A stretch of 36,639 nucleotides of DNA from an uncultured Chitinophagales bacterium. Lineage in GTDB: Bacteria; Bacteroidota; Bacteroidia; Chitinophagales; JAHDHT01. How positions within the stretch are numbered: the stretch's first letter is position 1; each line of letters opens with the position of its first letter. The stretch spans positions 1 to 36,639 of the forward strand of contig CALHDG010000264.1 of the NCBI GenBank assembly GCA_938023075.1, in the 5' to 3' direction. The position numbers and the translations under genes were made by a program. The notes beneath the pieces were generated by a model, which ran no database searches, was not told the origin of the DNA, and saw only the letters and a program-made list of their open reading frames with translations. Below, in pieces: positions 1 through 8,162 of this stretch.

Positions 1-363
1 TCAGGCTCCAACTCCATTCATACTCAATTCTTCCATAAACTCTTTAGCCTTGACTGGCTTTGGTTTTTCTTCAGGAGTGTACTCATAGGTATGTGTTAAA
101 GTAATTGTTTCTCCAGTATCAGGAATGGTATAATCATAAGGCTCACATTCCTTTTTAATAATTTGACCGGGCAATTGTTTACCCAACATTGTTGCTGCCA
201 CTTCTTCACTAAAAGTAGAAGTAATGTTTGCTTTCATAGCTGTTGCGTAAAAATTACCAGTAGTCTTTGATTGAACTAATGTTACATCACCTTGTAACTC
301 TAACACTACAAATTCTTCTTGTTCTTGATTTGTAGCTAATTTGTAACTTGATATGGTTACCAT
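1..363 (-). CDS. Small hypothetical protein of the integrated element (120 aa)
   Basis: Complete ORF whose TGA stop occupies the first three bases of the window; the ATG at 363 is followed by an AT-rich leader. The protein is soluble, has no signal peptide or membrane segment, and looks like a compact beta-rich fold followed by a Lys/Pro-rich tail (residues about 95-110). Motifs that stand out are LELQGDVTLVQSKTTGNFYATA near residue 22 and a GKQLPGQI segment near residue 61. Small proteins of this look occur, from memory, in Bacteroidota phage- or plasmid-like elements, but I cannot name a family. Its place in the same element as a helicase and an integrase makes a DNA-binding or replication-accessory role possible; that is inference only. 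Confidence 0.7.
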   Translation of the reverse strand: MVTISSYKLATNQEQEEFVVLELQGDVTLVQSKTTGNFYATAMKANITSTFSEEVAATMLGKQLPGQIIKKECEPYDYTIPDTGETITLTHTYEYTPEEKPKPVKAKEFMEELSMNGVGA

Positions 364-882
364 AATTAATTTAATTAAATTGTTAATGAATAAAGTTGAA
401 GCGCACGGGGCTACTTCAAAACTCGGAGATTTGTGAGGGTTTGTGTATGGAGGGATATGCGAGTAAGCTCTTTAAATAAGATTTGATAGGGGGGATAGCT
501 TCTTAAAATTGATTGGAAGTGTTTTAAATTGGTGGGGGGTATATAAAAATTGAATTGAGATTTAGAGATAAAAACACATTAATTTTTAAATTAATATGTA
601 TGAAGAAATATTTTACTCAAATAGTGGGCTTGATTTATATAAATATTATTAGCTATTTGAGTAATTAAAATATTAGTCTTTAGAAATTTGTTAGATTATG
701 TTATAACAGATTACTATTAATCTTAATTTTGGTTGTATTGTTTGATGAAATATTGGTGAGATATACATAGGTATGTTTATGATATATCTTTTATGTTCTA
801 AATGGTATATAGTTTAACAATTCTTTCATTATAATAGATATATTTTTAAATTGAGCAATTTAAATGATGATATAGACATTAC
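364..882. other. Long AT-rich intergenic region with hairpin
   Basis: About 520 bases without a credible gene, between the divergent 120-aa gene and the broken gene starting at 883. It contains a perfect 11-bp inverted repeat (614-624 and 653-663), an 18-bp palindrome centred near 586/587, and two G6 runs (489-494, 534-539) in otherwise AT-rich DNA. It could hold divergent promoters or an element origin; I see no decisive signal. Confidence 0.5.
614..663. repeat. Perfect 11-bp inverted repeat
   Basis: Arms TACTCAAATAG (614-624) and CTATTTGAGTA (653-663) pair perfectly around a 28-base AT-rich loop. There is no T-run typical of a terminator on either strand. In a mobile element this could be an origin hairpin, a recombination site or an operator; nothing in the sequence separates these. 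Confidence 0.6.
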
Positions 883-1887
883 ATGTATAAGATAAATTAT
901 TTATTTAGTAATTTTAGAAATAACAAAGAATTTGTTGACCTATATATAGTAGAAGATAATAGAGTTAAACTTATAAACATAGAAGAAGAGATTGAAGAAA
1001 ATTTTATAAAAAAAGGTCTTTCTATATCTGAAGATGAAGGCTTTGAATTAGATGAAGATGAAGGCTTATTGGATGCTTTTTTTAAAAAAGATAGATTTTT
1101 TTCTAAGTCCCCTGATTTAAAAGAATGTATTTATTTCAAAGAGGCACAAAATTTACCTGGTGCCTATTTTCCTCGTATCAATAAACCGGTACTTTCAAAA
1201 TCAGCACGTGGAATTAAACCTCGTGATTATAAAGTTAAAGAATTAGAAAAGGACATTAAGCAATATCAAGAATTTGTACCACACAATCAGAAAGAATTAA
1301 TTTCTTCTGTTAATCAGCTTTCTGTATTGTCTCAAAACCTTGGAGTATTATTTCAAACAATTCAACCTGATAATAATAACTACGAAGTATTTGGCCACAA
1401 TATCAGAAATCTGTAAATATTAGCTTGTACAGAAGTTGACGCACAATTTGTAGGAATTATTAAATCTATATCTTCTACTCCAAAAAATAGATACAATACA
1501 AGTGATTATATAAAACTATGTGAGAAACTAAAACTAAAAGACTATTCTGTTAGCTTAGGATATTTTCCATTGGATGATGAAATAAAACCTTTTGAAAAAT
1601 GGGATGACAGTAAGCCAACCCAAAGTCTAAAATGGTATCACAATTATAATGCTGTTAAGCACGACAGAGAAAATGAATTTTCCAAAGCAACACTTTTGAG
1701 TGTCATTGAAGCACTTGCAGGATTAGCCATCCTGCTGAAAGCCCAATATGGTGAAAATCTGCCATTTTGGAAAGAACTGGTAGGCGGATTTTTTGTTTTT
1801 AATACAACTCCAAATTGGGAAATTGAAGACCAATATATTCCTCCTTTTTTAAATGAAGAATGGGAACAAATTAAAATAGAATTATGA
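883..1887 (+). pseudogene. HEPN/Abi-like helical protein gene split by one in-frame TAA
   Basis: Codons 883-1413 are open, TAA sits at 1414-1416, and the same frame then stays open from 1417 to the TGA at 1885-1887, giving 334 codons interrupted once. The sequence across the stop reads smoothly as FGHNIRNL-stop-ILACTEVDAQF, as expected if a Leu TTA mutated to TAA. The N-terminal part is acidic (DEDEG twice, around residues 47-60). The C-terminal part is helical and has a conserved-looking WYHNYNAVKHDR segment, reminiscent of HEPN or abortive-infection helical domains (inference). The shorter readings 883-1416 and 1570-1887 (TTG start) would each be a fragment. The next gene is convergent. Alternatives are a sequencing error or readthrough; other genes here use TAA normally. 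Confidence 0.75.
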
Positions 1888-1929
1888 AAACAATTAGTTG
1901 ATAATATCAAACAACCTAAACCAAATAAC

Positions 1930-4407
1930 CTACACCTCATCCTCACTATCAGGCTTCAAATAAAAACCATCTTTAAGCCTAACAAATTTATAAAATGCTA
2001 CACCACCAGTACTACTGTCTTTAATTTCCTTACTATCATCAAGCTCTATAAATATGTTTAGCACTCTATTATAAATTGAATGGTAATACTTTTCAGGGTT
2101 TGAGGCTTTAAGGTTTTTAATACTTCTGGTTATCATTTCATTAGTTGATTGCTTGTAAAAAAAGTCATTTTCGGAAATATACTCTAATGCTTTGGCTAAT
2201 TTTTCAACCTCTTTATCATCTATAAAGTTACCAGCTTTATAATTCCTTTTTGGAAAATAGCTATTAAATGTATTTTTTCCTTTGGTAATCACATTTATAA
2301 CAAAGTCGCTAAATATTTTATAGTCTTTGGCTAAAGCCTCGTTAGGTCTAAATATTGTATTATCTGTAAATCTATAACTGATATTTAAACTGCTTTTATA
2401 ATAAGCATTATTTTGTGTGATTTTGTTTATTGCATAGGAACATAATATATTAAAGTATTTTGTTGTTCTTACAAATTTTGCCTTATCTTGAATTTCATTA
2501 TTCACATAAATATCTATTTTCTGTTCTCCATCTAAACCATATTTATATTTCAATAAGTTATTTTTTAAATGCTCTACTACATCTTCCATATACAAATTAT
2601 CAGTAGTAGGCATTAAGCTAATTATACTATCAAAATATCCATCCAAATCTTCACTTAAAGTAGCATCATTAATATGCAAATTTTTAACTATATATTTATG
2701 AGTAATTAATTCAGTTAATGTACAATTTGTAAACTGATTTTTTAAAGCATAATGCAATAATAAAGGGTAAGCATATTTTCCGCTTGAAAGTTTACTATAC
2801 ACTAAAAAATCTTGTCCTCTATTTAATATGAAATTGTCAAGTTCAGGAAATTGAATAGATGGTCTGCCTTTTTCTTTTGTATCTTTTTCTATTTCATCTT
2901 TAATTGGTGCGGTGTAATTGTTATAGAAGTTCTCTAATAAATTAAACTCCTCATTTATGGGATTATATGTTTCCGTATTATTAGGCTCAAATAATTGTAT
3001 GTAAGACTTATCTTTTAATACATCATAGCTTTCACCCAGAAGGTGTTTAATAGGTGGAATAAATACAATAATATCTCCTGCCCCTCTTAACCTTGCAACT
3101 GATTGTAATATACTTGGTAAACCATCTTGAAAAATACCTTCTTCCCCAATTTGTTTAAGCCCCGTAGAAAAATTAGGAGGCAAAATAATTATCAATAAAT
3201 CATTATCTCTAATATTTACACCTGTTTTAAATGTTGTACCTATATTAGTTTGGTTTCTATCAAATTCTCTTTTAGTGCTTGTATTAGTATCACTTACAGT
3301 TAGATTTATAGAGTAATTCAAGTCTGCCCAAAAATCTTGATTAGCTAATGCCGTTGATAGCTTTTTGCTGTAACTCAAAATTTGTAAGTTATTGTATGTT
3401 TTTGTTGTTTCATTTTCTTCTGCTATATATTGTATATAATCTAATTCAGTTAAATTATTTGAACTATAGGTGTCTTTGCAGAAATATAACTTTAAGTCTC
3501 CTTGAATAGCTTTTTTAATTCTCGGAGCTTCAATAATATGTATCTTATCAGAAGTGTTATATGCAATATGTTGAACTACAATTTTTGCTGCTTCTGTATA
3601 AGTAGCTGTGCTTACTAAAACCTTATGTGTTATATCTTTCCATAATCTCCAATTGTAAGCTAATTCTGATTTGTAATTTTTTACTGATTCGTGCAGTTCA
3701 TCAAATAGAAAATAAACCTTCTTATTATGTTTTTCACAATATTTTCTAAGTCGGGCTAAATACCTTCTTTTATTACCAGCCTGCATAAAGGCATTTTCTC
3801 CCGGATTAGCCAGTAATAGATTAACTGTAATTAGCTGAATTGGTTTAACCTTATTTTCATTTGCAAATGCATCAAAATCTAAAGAGGTAGGAAATGCAGT
3901 ATCATCAATTAATCTATAATCAAATATTAAATCTTCATCTATTGGGTCAACTTGTGTTACATCTTTATTATCACTTGTTAAGTATAGGTATTCTTTTTGA
4001 ACCAATGTTTTAAATGGTGTAGCTGATATAATTATATTATTGTCGTCTTTAAGGAGTTCTGTTATTATCTTTAAAATGGCTGTTGATTTCCCTGAACCTA
4101 AATCTACATTTATTAAAACTGTATTTTCTTCTTCTAAATTTATTGCTGAAACTATTTCATCAGTTAAATAGCTGGTACTTGCATTTAAATCAGTTTTAGT
4201 AGCTGTAAAAACACCTGATTTATTAAAATAGTTGGCAGATAATTTTTTATAATCTATTTCATTTGGTGCTATAACTGCTCCTTCTGCTATAGCTAATTCT
4301 TCTTCTTTTCTATTCCCAGAAAATATGTAAAACTCCTTATATAGGTGAGATGCAGTTTTTCTGGAGATTGGTATTTCTTGTTTATTTGGTGAGTTGGGCT
4401 GCGCCAT
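1930..4407 (-). CDS. DExH-box superfamily 2 helicase-like ATPase of the mobile element (825 aa)
   Basis: Helicase motifs appear in order. Motif I is DLGSGKST (residues 102-109), motif II is FDELH (235-239) and motif III is STAT (266-269). A motif V-like TTFKTGVNIRD lies at 391-401 and a motif VI-like QSVARLRGAGD at 435-445, in place of the usual QxxGRxxR. The remaining roughly 375 residues match nothing I recognise and are rich in Asn, Lys and Tyr. The protein is probably cytosolic and ATP-driven; in a small integrated element it is most likely the replication or origin-opening helicase, but a defence role cannot be excluded. The start ATG at 4407 follows an A/T-rich leader. The gene is convergent with the broken gene to its left. 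Codon use is very AT-rich, like the rest of this element. Confidence 0.75.
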   Translation of the reverse strand: MAQPNSPNKQEIPISRKTASHLYKEFYIFSGNRKEEELAIAEGAVIAPNEIDYKKLSANYFNKSGVFTATKTDLNASTSYLTDEIVSAINLEEENTVLINVDLGSGKSTAILKIITELLKDDNNIIISATPFKTLVQKEYLYLTSDNKDVTQVDPIDEDLIFDYRLIDDTAFPTSLDFDAFANENKVKPIQLITVNLLLANPGENAFMQAGNKRRYLARLRKYCEKHNKKVYFLFDELHESVKNYKSELAYNWRLWKDITHKVLVSTATYTEAAKIVVQHIAYNTSDKIHIIEAPRIKKAIQGDLKLYFCKDTYSSNNLTELDYIQYIAEENETTKTYNNLQILSYSKKLSTALANQDFWADLNYSINLTVSDTNTSTKREFDRNQTNIGTTFKTGVNIRDNDLLIIILPPNFSTGLKQIGEEGIFQDGLPSILQSVARLRGAGDIIVFIPPIKHLLGESYDVLKDKSYIQLFEPNNTETYNPINEEFNLLENFYNNYTAPIKDEIEKDTKEKGRPSIQFPELDNFILNRGQDFLVYSKLSSGKYAYPLLLHYALKNQFTNCTLTELITHKYIVKNLHINDATLSEDLDGYFDSIISLMPTTDNLYMEDVVEHLKNNLLKYKYGLDGEQKIDIYVNNEIQDKAKFVRTTKYFNILCSYAINKITQNNAYYKSSLNISYRFTDNTIFRPNEALAKDYKIFSDFVINVITKGKNTFNSYFPKRNYKAGNFIDDKEVEKLAKALEYISENDFFYKQSTNEMITRSIKNLKASNPEKYYHSIYNRVLNIFIELDDSKEIKDSSTGGVAFYKFVRLKDGFYLKPDSEDEV

Positions 4408-4827
4408 ATTTAATTTTATTAAGTTTAAATTTTGAAATTCATTTTATTTATTGATGTTCATCCTTTATTAGCATAGTTAAAAACCATATTAAACTGTGGC
4501 TTGCTTTAATAGTATTTGTTTTAAAAAGATTGATGGGATTTGCTATTTGTTTAGGAATATGAGGCAGATAATATATATTAAGAGGAGTTCCTGGGGGTAG
4601 ATTGCATTTTGTCATATTGTGTTAGTTGTAAAATGGTTTAGTTTAATTAAGTAAGTTATATTAATTAAATTTGGTGGTAAAGTTATGGAATTAAAATGTC
4701 AGGTTAAATATCTACATTGCTATTTATTAACATCGGTTATAATATATTTACACTTATCATGAATTTGAAGGTTTAATTTTGATAAGTTTGTAGATTATAG
4801 ATTAACATAAATCAAAATAATTAAAAA
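4408..4827. other. Intergenic region between divergent element genes
   Basis: About 420 AT-rich bases separating the helicase gene (leftward) from the 137-aa gene (rightward). It should contain divergent promoters. The only structure I see is an inverted repeat ACTTATC (4752-4758) / GATAAGT (4781-4787), upstream of the rightward gene and suitable as an operator. No RNA gene or credible ORF was found. Confidence 0.4.
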
Positions 4828-5241
4828 ATGGAAAAGAAGCTAACAGGTTCATTAGAGATTTTCGGAGATTTAATCAGTAAAATAAAATATAATTTTGATT
4901 TTAAACAGCCACATAATAGACCAGCACCTACTAATGTACTTGATGAGTTTAAATTGATAAAACAATCAAAGAGAGAACAATTTGATAAAATTATGGAAGA
5001 ACCAGAGATGAAAGAATTAGTGAAAGAATCTAATGCTCAAATAGACTATTCTATGAGAGGTTTTAATACCCTCCCACCTCAAATTTTATCCAGAAAAATT
5101 ACATTAAGTATGTCTGAAGAGTTTTTTACAACTTGGGTTGAAAAAGCAATTGATGACTTAATTAAAGAAAAGCCATTGCATAAAGAAACTATAAATACAT
5201 TTTATAAAGAAAATTTTGATGTAGACAATAAGTATACTTAA
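4828..5241 (+). CDS. Hypothetical element protein (137 aa)
   Basis: Complete ORF with an ATG preceded by an A-rich leader (ATTAAAAA), as is usual in Bacteroidota, which often lack a Shine-Dalgarno sequence. The protein is charged, Lys/Glu-rich and predicted largely helical, without signal peptide or membrane segment; a Pro-containing segment (HNRPAPTN, about residues 30-37) lies between the N-terminal part and the helical part. I do not recognise the family. It lies between the helicase and the 423-aa protein inside the integrated element and may be cotranscribed with the latter (123-bp gap). Confidence 0.6.
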   Translation: MEKKLTGSLEIFGDLISKIKYNFDFKQPHNRPAPTNVLDEFKLIKQSKREQFDKIMEEPEMKELVKESNAQIDYSMRGFNTLPPQILSRKITLSMSEEFFTTWVEKAIDDLIKEKPLHKETINTFYKENFDVDNKYT

Positions 5242-5364
5242 TGAATTGTTTTTAATATTTAAACCCAAATTCAAATGGAGAACAATATAGTATTTAAAAT
5301 GATTTTTATAATATGCAATATTTTGAATGCTTAATAAATTTAATTAATATATAAATCAATAAAT

Positions 5365-6636
5365 TTGACACAGCCAAATGCTGATACATTAATTGAAAAA
5401 ATATCTAATGATAGATTAAATTTTATTCGAGGATTTACGAGAAATTTAAGATCAATTTTTGCAGATTTTGAAGAAGTTATAAAATCAATCATTTTTATTG
5501 ATTATAGCACAGTCATAATATACCTTAACTTAAAAATAGAATATAAGATTGCAATTGATTTTGATATTAAAGGTAAATATAATGAAGAATTTAAATGTTT
5601 TGTAAGTACAAAGAGCTTTTCTCTAAATAAATTTGAGTATGGTGATAAGAAAATAAAAATTTTAGAATTATATTATAAAATTTGCTTTGACATAAGTAGC
5701 AAAGGAATCTTATATAATTATATTAAAAATAATTTCCAAATGTTGGTACAAAAGCATCCTAAGATTATTAGAGATATAATTAAATTAAAACAGAAATACG
5801 TAATAGAAAAGGTCAATAGCTATACATGTAAAAATGACCCGTTAATAAATTTTGAATCACCTAAACTAAAAGTAATAAAAGTAGTTGAAACTCAAATCAC
5901 AGAATATAATAGAGTAGGACGTGATAATAAAAGACAAATAGAAAACTACACTTATTTTGAATTAGAAACTAATGATGATTACAGAGGTAGTAGAATTAAG
6001 TTAAAAGAGATATTAGGAAAACTAAAATCATTCGACTATGAAAGTTTTTATTATTATGGACCAGCTCACAAATTTAGAGTTGAATATCATAAAGAAACAG
6101 ATTTAAAGTTAAGCAAAGCAGCTTTAGATTCTAAATTGGAAGAAGCATCTGATAATAAATACTATAAATATTTATTATCAAAAGAAGAGTTATATCTAAT
6201 AATTTGGATGTTAAACTATAATTTAGATAAAATACTAAATTCTATCGAACAGTATGATACTATTTTATTTCCTTTTAAAAGAAGTTTTTACATAAATATA
6301 TTACTCTATTTGGTATATATACTTGATCTTATATCAAATAATAGTGACAAGTTTGTAATTAAGCATTACTCAAACTCAATACCATTTGCAAAAAAACCAT
6401 TAGACATTTATGAATTTAAAAGTAAAATTGATTGGTTATTTAGACGTTATAGTTTAGATGAAGATGACTTATCGTTTTTAGACAAAAACCTTGAAAACTA
6501 CATAATCAAATACTGTAATAATAAAAACAAGACTTCATTTGATTCAAAATATATACACAGTAACTTTCTAAATGCAGTTGATCTAAATTTTATGTTCAAG
6601 AAAGACTATGCTTTAAGAAAGAAAGAATCTAATTAA
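5365..6636 (+). CDS. Hypothetical element protein with TTG start (423 aa)
   Basis: Long open frame without an early ATG: the in-frame TAA at 5341 and the TTG at 5365 bracket the likely start, and the first internal Met is near residue 125. The protein is Lys/Asn/Ile/Tyr-rich and soluble or peripherally hydrophobic; a hydrophobic stretch near residues 303-317 (YINILLYLVYILDLI) could be a buried helix or one membrane segment. No motif I recognise. The start codon lies inside a copy of AATTTGACACAG, the motif repeated next to the integrase. The last 8 bases overlap the integrase 3' end tail to tail. Cargo or replication function is possible but cannot be told from sequence. Confidence 0.6.
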   Translation: MTQPNADTLIEKISNDRLNFIRGFTRNLRSIFADFEEVIKSIIFIDYSTVIIYLNLKIEYKIAIDFDIKGKYNEEFKCFVSTKSFSLNKFEYGDKKIKILELYYKICFDISSKGILYNYIKNNFQMLVQKHPKIIRDIIKLKQKYVIEKVNSYTCKNDPLINFESPKLKVIKVVETQITEYNRVGRDNKRQIENYTYFELETNDDYRGSRIKLKEILGKLKSFDYESFYYYGPAHKFRVEYHKETDLKLSKAALDSKLEEASDNKYYKYLLSKEELYLIIWMLNYNLDKILNSIEQYDTILFPFKRSFYINILLYLVYILDLISNNSDKFVIKHYSNSIPFAKKPLDIYEFKSKIDWLFRRYSLDEDDLSFLDKNLENYIIKYCNNKNKTSFDSKYIHSNFLNAVDLNFMFKKDYALRKKESN

Positions 6637-7855
6637 CTACTTCAATCACTTCCAAATTCATTTCATCAATTACCTCATTACCATAACTATCTAAATAAAT
6701 ACCAGTAACTTTATTGCCATACTCATGTCCTAATGCTTCTGCAATTTTATCTTTAGAATAACCCAATTGTTTAGCCACATTAGCCCAAGTATATCGAGCA
6801 TAATAAAAGGTTAATTTAGGTATATTTAATTGTGTAGCTACCTTTTTTAAATACCGGGTATTAGTATTTTTTAAAGCAGCTTTAGCAATTCTCGGAATTT
6901 CAGTTGAAGTATATTTATCATCTATAATGGGTAATAAATATTTACTTCCTGGGGGCTTATACCTATTCAATATGTCTAAAGCAATGGGTTCAACTTTTAT
7001 AGAATAGATTTTATTCGTCTTAGCCCTTCTGTAAGTTATCCTGTTGTCTTGTAAATTATCATTAGCTTGTAAATTATCATTAGTAAGTAGTGCTAAATCT
7101 CTAAAATTATTCCCTCGCAAATAAAAAGATAGCATAAAATAATCCCTCGACCTTTTAATGGCACTTCCATTGGCAAGCTCTAAATTTTTAATGGCTTTTA
7201 TTTGATGTATAGTTAAACTTCTGCTTAAAGTTTTTTCTGTTTTAATGGTAAACTGTTTAAAAGGGTAATGTTTAGCATCAACCAAATTACTTTTTATCGC
7301 CTGATTGTATAAAGCCCTTATTGCTCTAAAATAATTAGCAATACTATTGGTCTTAATTCCATTGCTTTTAAGTTGTGTTTCCCATTTTACAAGATTCGTA
7401 TAATTGATTTCTTCAAATGGCAGAGTAGCAGAATTGCATAATTTTTTTAACACATTACATGCAGTTATATAAGTCTCTGCATTACCCATTTTACCCGCTT
7501 TTATTTGCTGTTGATACATCGTATTAGCAAATGCAAAAAAGTCTTGTATTGGCTCTTTACTGGGCTTATAGAAGGTTCTTATATCAGTTATGCAAATGTT
7601 TGGTTTACTAAGTGAACATTCAATGAGTTCTTTCTGATGTTGATTTACTATTTGAAGCAGTTGAAGATTTAGTACCTCCCAATTAGGATGGTTTTGTCTT
7701 AATTGACTTAGAGTAGTATTCCAATATTTAGCATCTAATGAAATGCCAATACTTTTATACCAAATTTTCTGATTAACAGTAATCTTTAATTTTACTGAAT
7801 AATGTCCTGAGTTTAATTTTCTTCTTTTATCCAATATCAATTTTAAACGCACCAT
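6629..7855 (-). CDS. Tyrosine recombinase/integrase (phage-type, Bacteroidota group)
   Basis: A 408-residue site-specific recombinase that would integrate and excise the element at the adjacent tRNA gene. It has an N-terminal arm-type DNA-binding region (about 1-90), a SAM-like core-binding domain (about 100-195) and a catalytic domain (about 210-400). Catalytic positions visible are Arg247 in LRGNN, Lys279 in RRAKTNK, Arg354 in YYARYTWA, His377 in ALGHE and the nucleophile Tyr387 in IYLDSY. The first position of the HxxR box is Tyr, a substitution I have seen in Bacteroidota integrases. A 6-residue tandem repeat (NDNLQA/NDNLQD, 259-270) comes from an 18-bp duplication. The gene ends overlapping the 423-aa gene and starts about 165 bp from the tRNA 3' end, the standard layout for a tRNA-targeting integrase. 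Confidence 0.93.
   Translation of the reverse strand: MVRLKLILDKRRKLNSGHYSVKLKITVNQKIWYKSIGISLDAKYWNTTLSQLRQNHPNWEVLNLQLLQIVNQHQKELIECSLSKPNICITDIRTFYKPSKEPIQDFFAFANTMYQQQIKAGKMGNAETYITACNVLKKLCNSATLPFEEINYTNLVKWETQLKSNGIKTNSIANYFRAIRALYNQAIKSNLVDAKHYPFKQFTIKTEKTLSRSLTIHQIKAIKNLELANGSAIKRSRDYFMLSFYLRGNNFRDLALLTNDNLQANDNLQDNRITYRRAKTNKIYSIKVEPIALDILNRYKPPGSKYLLPIIDDKYTSTEIPRIAKAALKNTNTRYLKKVATQLNIPKLTFYYARYTWANVAKQLGYSKDKIAEALGHEYGNKVTGIYLDSYGNEVIDEMNLEVIEVVN
7048..7083. repeat. 18-bp perfect tandem duplication inside the integrase gene
   Basis: The 18-bp unit starting CTTGTAAATTATC occurs at 7048-7065 and again at 7066-7083. It keeps the frame and adds six residues just after the catalytic Arg247 strand, in a loop before the catalytic Lys hairpin. 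Slippage duplication is the likely origin. Confidence 0.9.
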
Positions 7856-7889
7856 AGATATTTAATTTTATGGTTGAATCCACGTTAAA

Positions 7890-7953
7890 AATTTGACACA
7901 GAATTTGACACACTACAAGGGTAAAAAGCCTTTATTTGAAGTAATTTGACACA
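7890..7953 (+). repeat. Three AATTTGACACA direct repeats (candidate integrase arm sites)
   Basis: Exact 11-mers at 7890-7900, 7902-7912 and 7943-7953, all in the same orientation, between the integrase start and the tRNA. The first two are 12 bp apart, about one helical turn, and the third is 41 bp further, about four turns. Phasing and position fit arm-type binding sites of a tyrosine integrase. A fourth copy lies at 5362-5372. Confidence 0.7.
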
Positions 7954-7976
7954 CTTTTCAATCCACCTCATAAAAC

Positions 7977-8011
7977 TAAAAAACCCTCATAATTCATTGA
8001 ATTACAAGGGC
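7977..8011 (-). terminator. Intrinsic terminator downstream of the tRNA
   Basis: On the minus strand an imperfect hairpin (CCCTTGTAATTC...GAATTATGAGGG) immediately follows the tRNA and ends in TTTTTT, the form of a rho-independent terminator. Confidence 0.7.
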
Positions 8012-8019
8012 TTAAAATG

Positions 8020-8093
8020 TGGTCCCACAAGGACTCGAACCTTGGACCCCCTGATTATGAGTCAGGTGCTCTAACCAACTGAGCTATAGGACC
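8020..8093 (-). tRNA. tRNA with CAT anticodon (Met elongator, or Ile2)
   Basis: Reading the minus strand, GGTCCTA (8093-8087) pairs with TGGGACC (8027-8021) as a 7-bp acceptor stem with discriminator A at 8020. The D-arm AGCTCAGTTGGTTAGAGC, the anticodon loop CTCATAA and the T-loop GGTTCGAGTCC are all standard. CCA is not encoded. The CAT anticodon reads as Met, but GACTCATAATC also fits the lysidine-modified Ile2 tRNA, so identity is left open. Its 3' end borders the integrated element. Confidence 0.93.
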
Positions 8094-8134
8094 AATGCAC
8101 TCTCAAAATAACAGTGCGTTTTATATTTTCGTTC

Positions 8135-8162
8135 CAAAGATAAATAAAAAATTATTTACCAA
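8135..8162 (-). promoter_or_regulatory. Promoter of the tRNA gene, overlapping the tsf 3' end
   Basis: On the minus strand TTG (8162-8160) is followed by a 17-bp gap and TATCTTTG (8142-8135), matching the Bacteroidota -33 TTG / -7 TAnnTTTG pattern. The -33 part lies in the last codons of tsf. The predicted start, near 8128, leaves a leader of about 35 nt before the tRNA. Confidence 0.65.

Noticed and set aside
489-539. G6 runs as a possible G-quadruplex
   Set aside because: Only two runs, about 40 bp apart; four close runs would be needed.
1644-1946. Minus-strand 100-aa ORF over the C-terminal half of the broken gene
   Set aside because: Its translation is unlike a protein, and the plus frame reads as conserved-looking sequence across the stop.
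8097-8117. GCACT/AGTGC hairpin between tsf and the tRNA as a tsf terminator
   Set aside because: It is not followed by a T-run on the minus strand; it probably lies within the tRNA leader.
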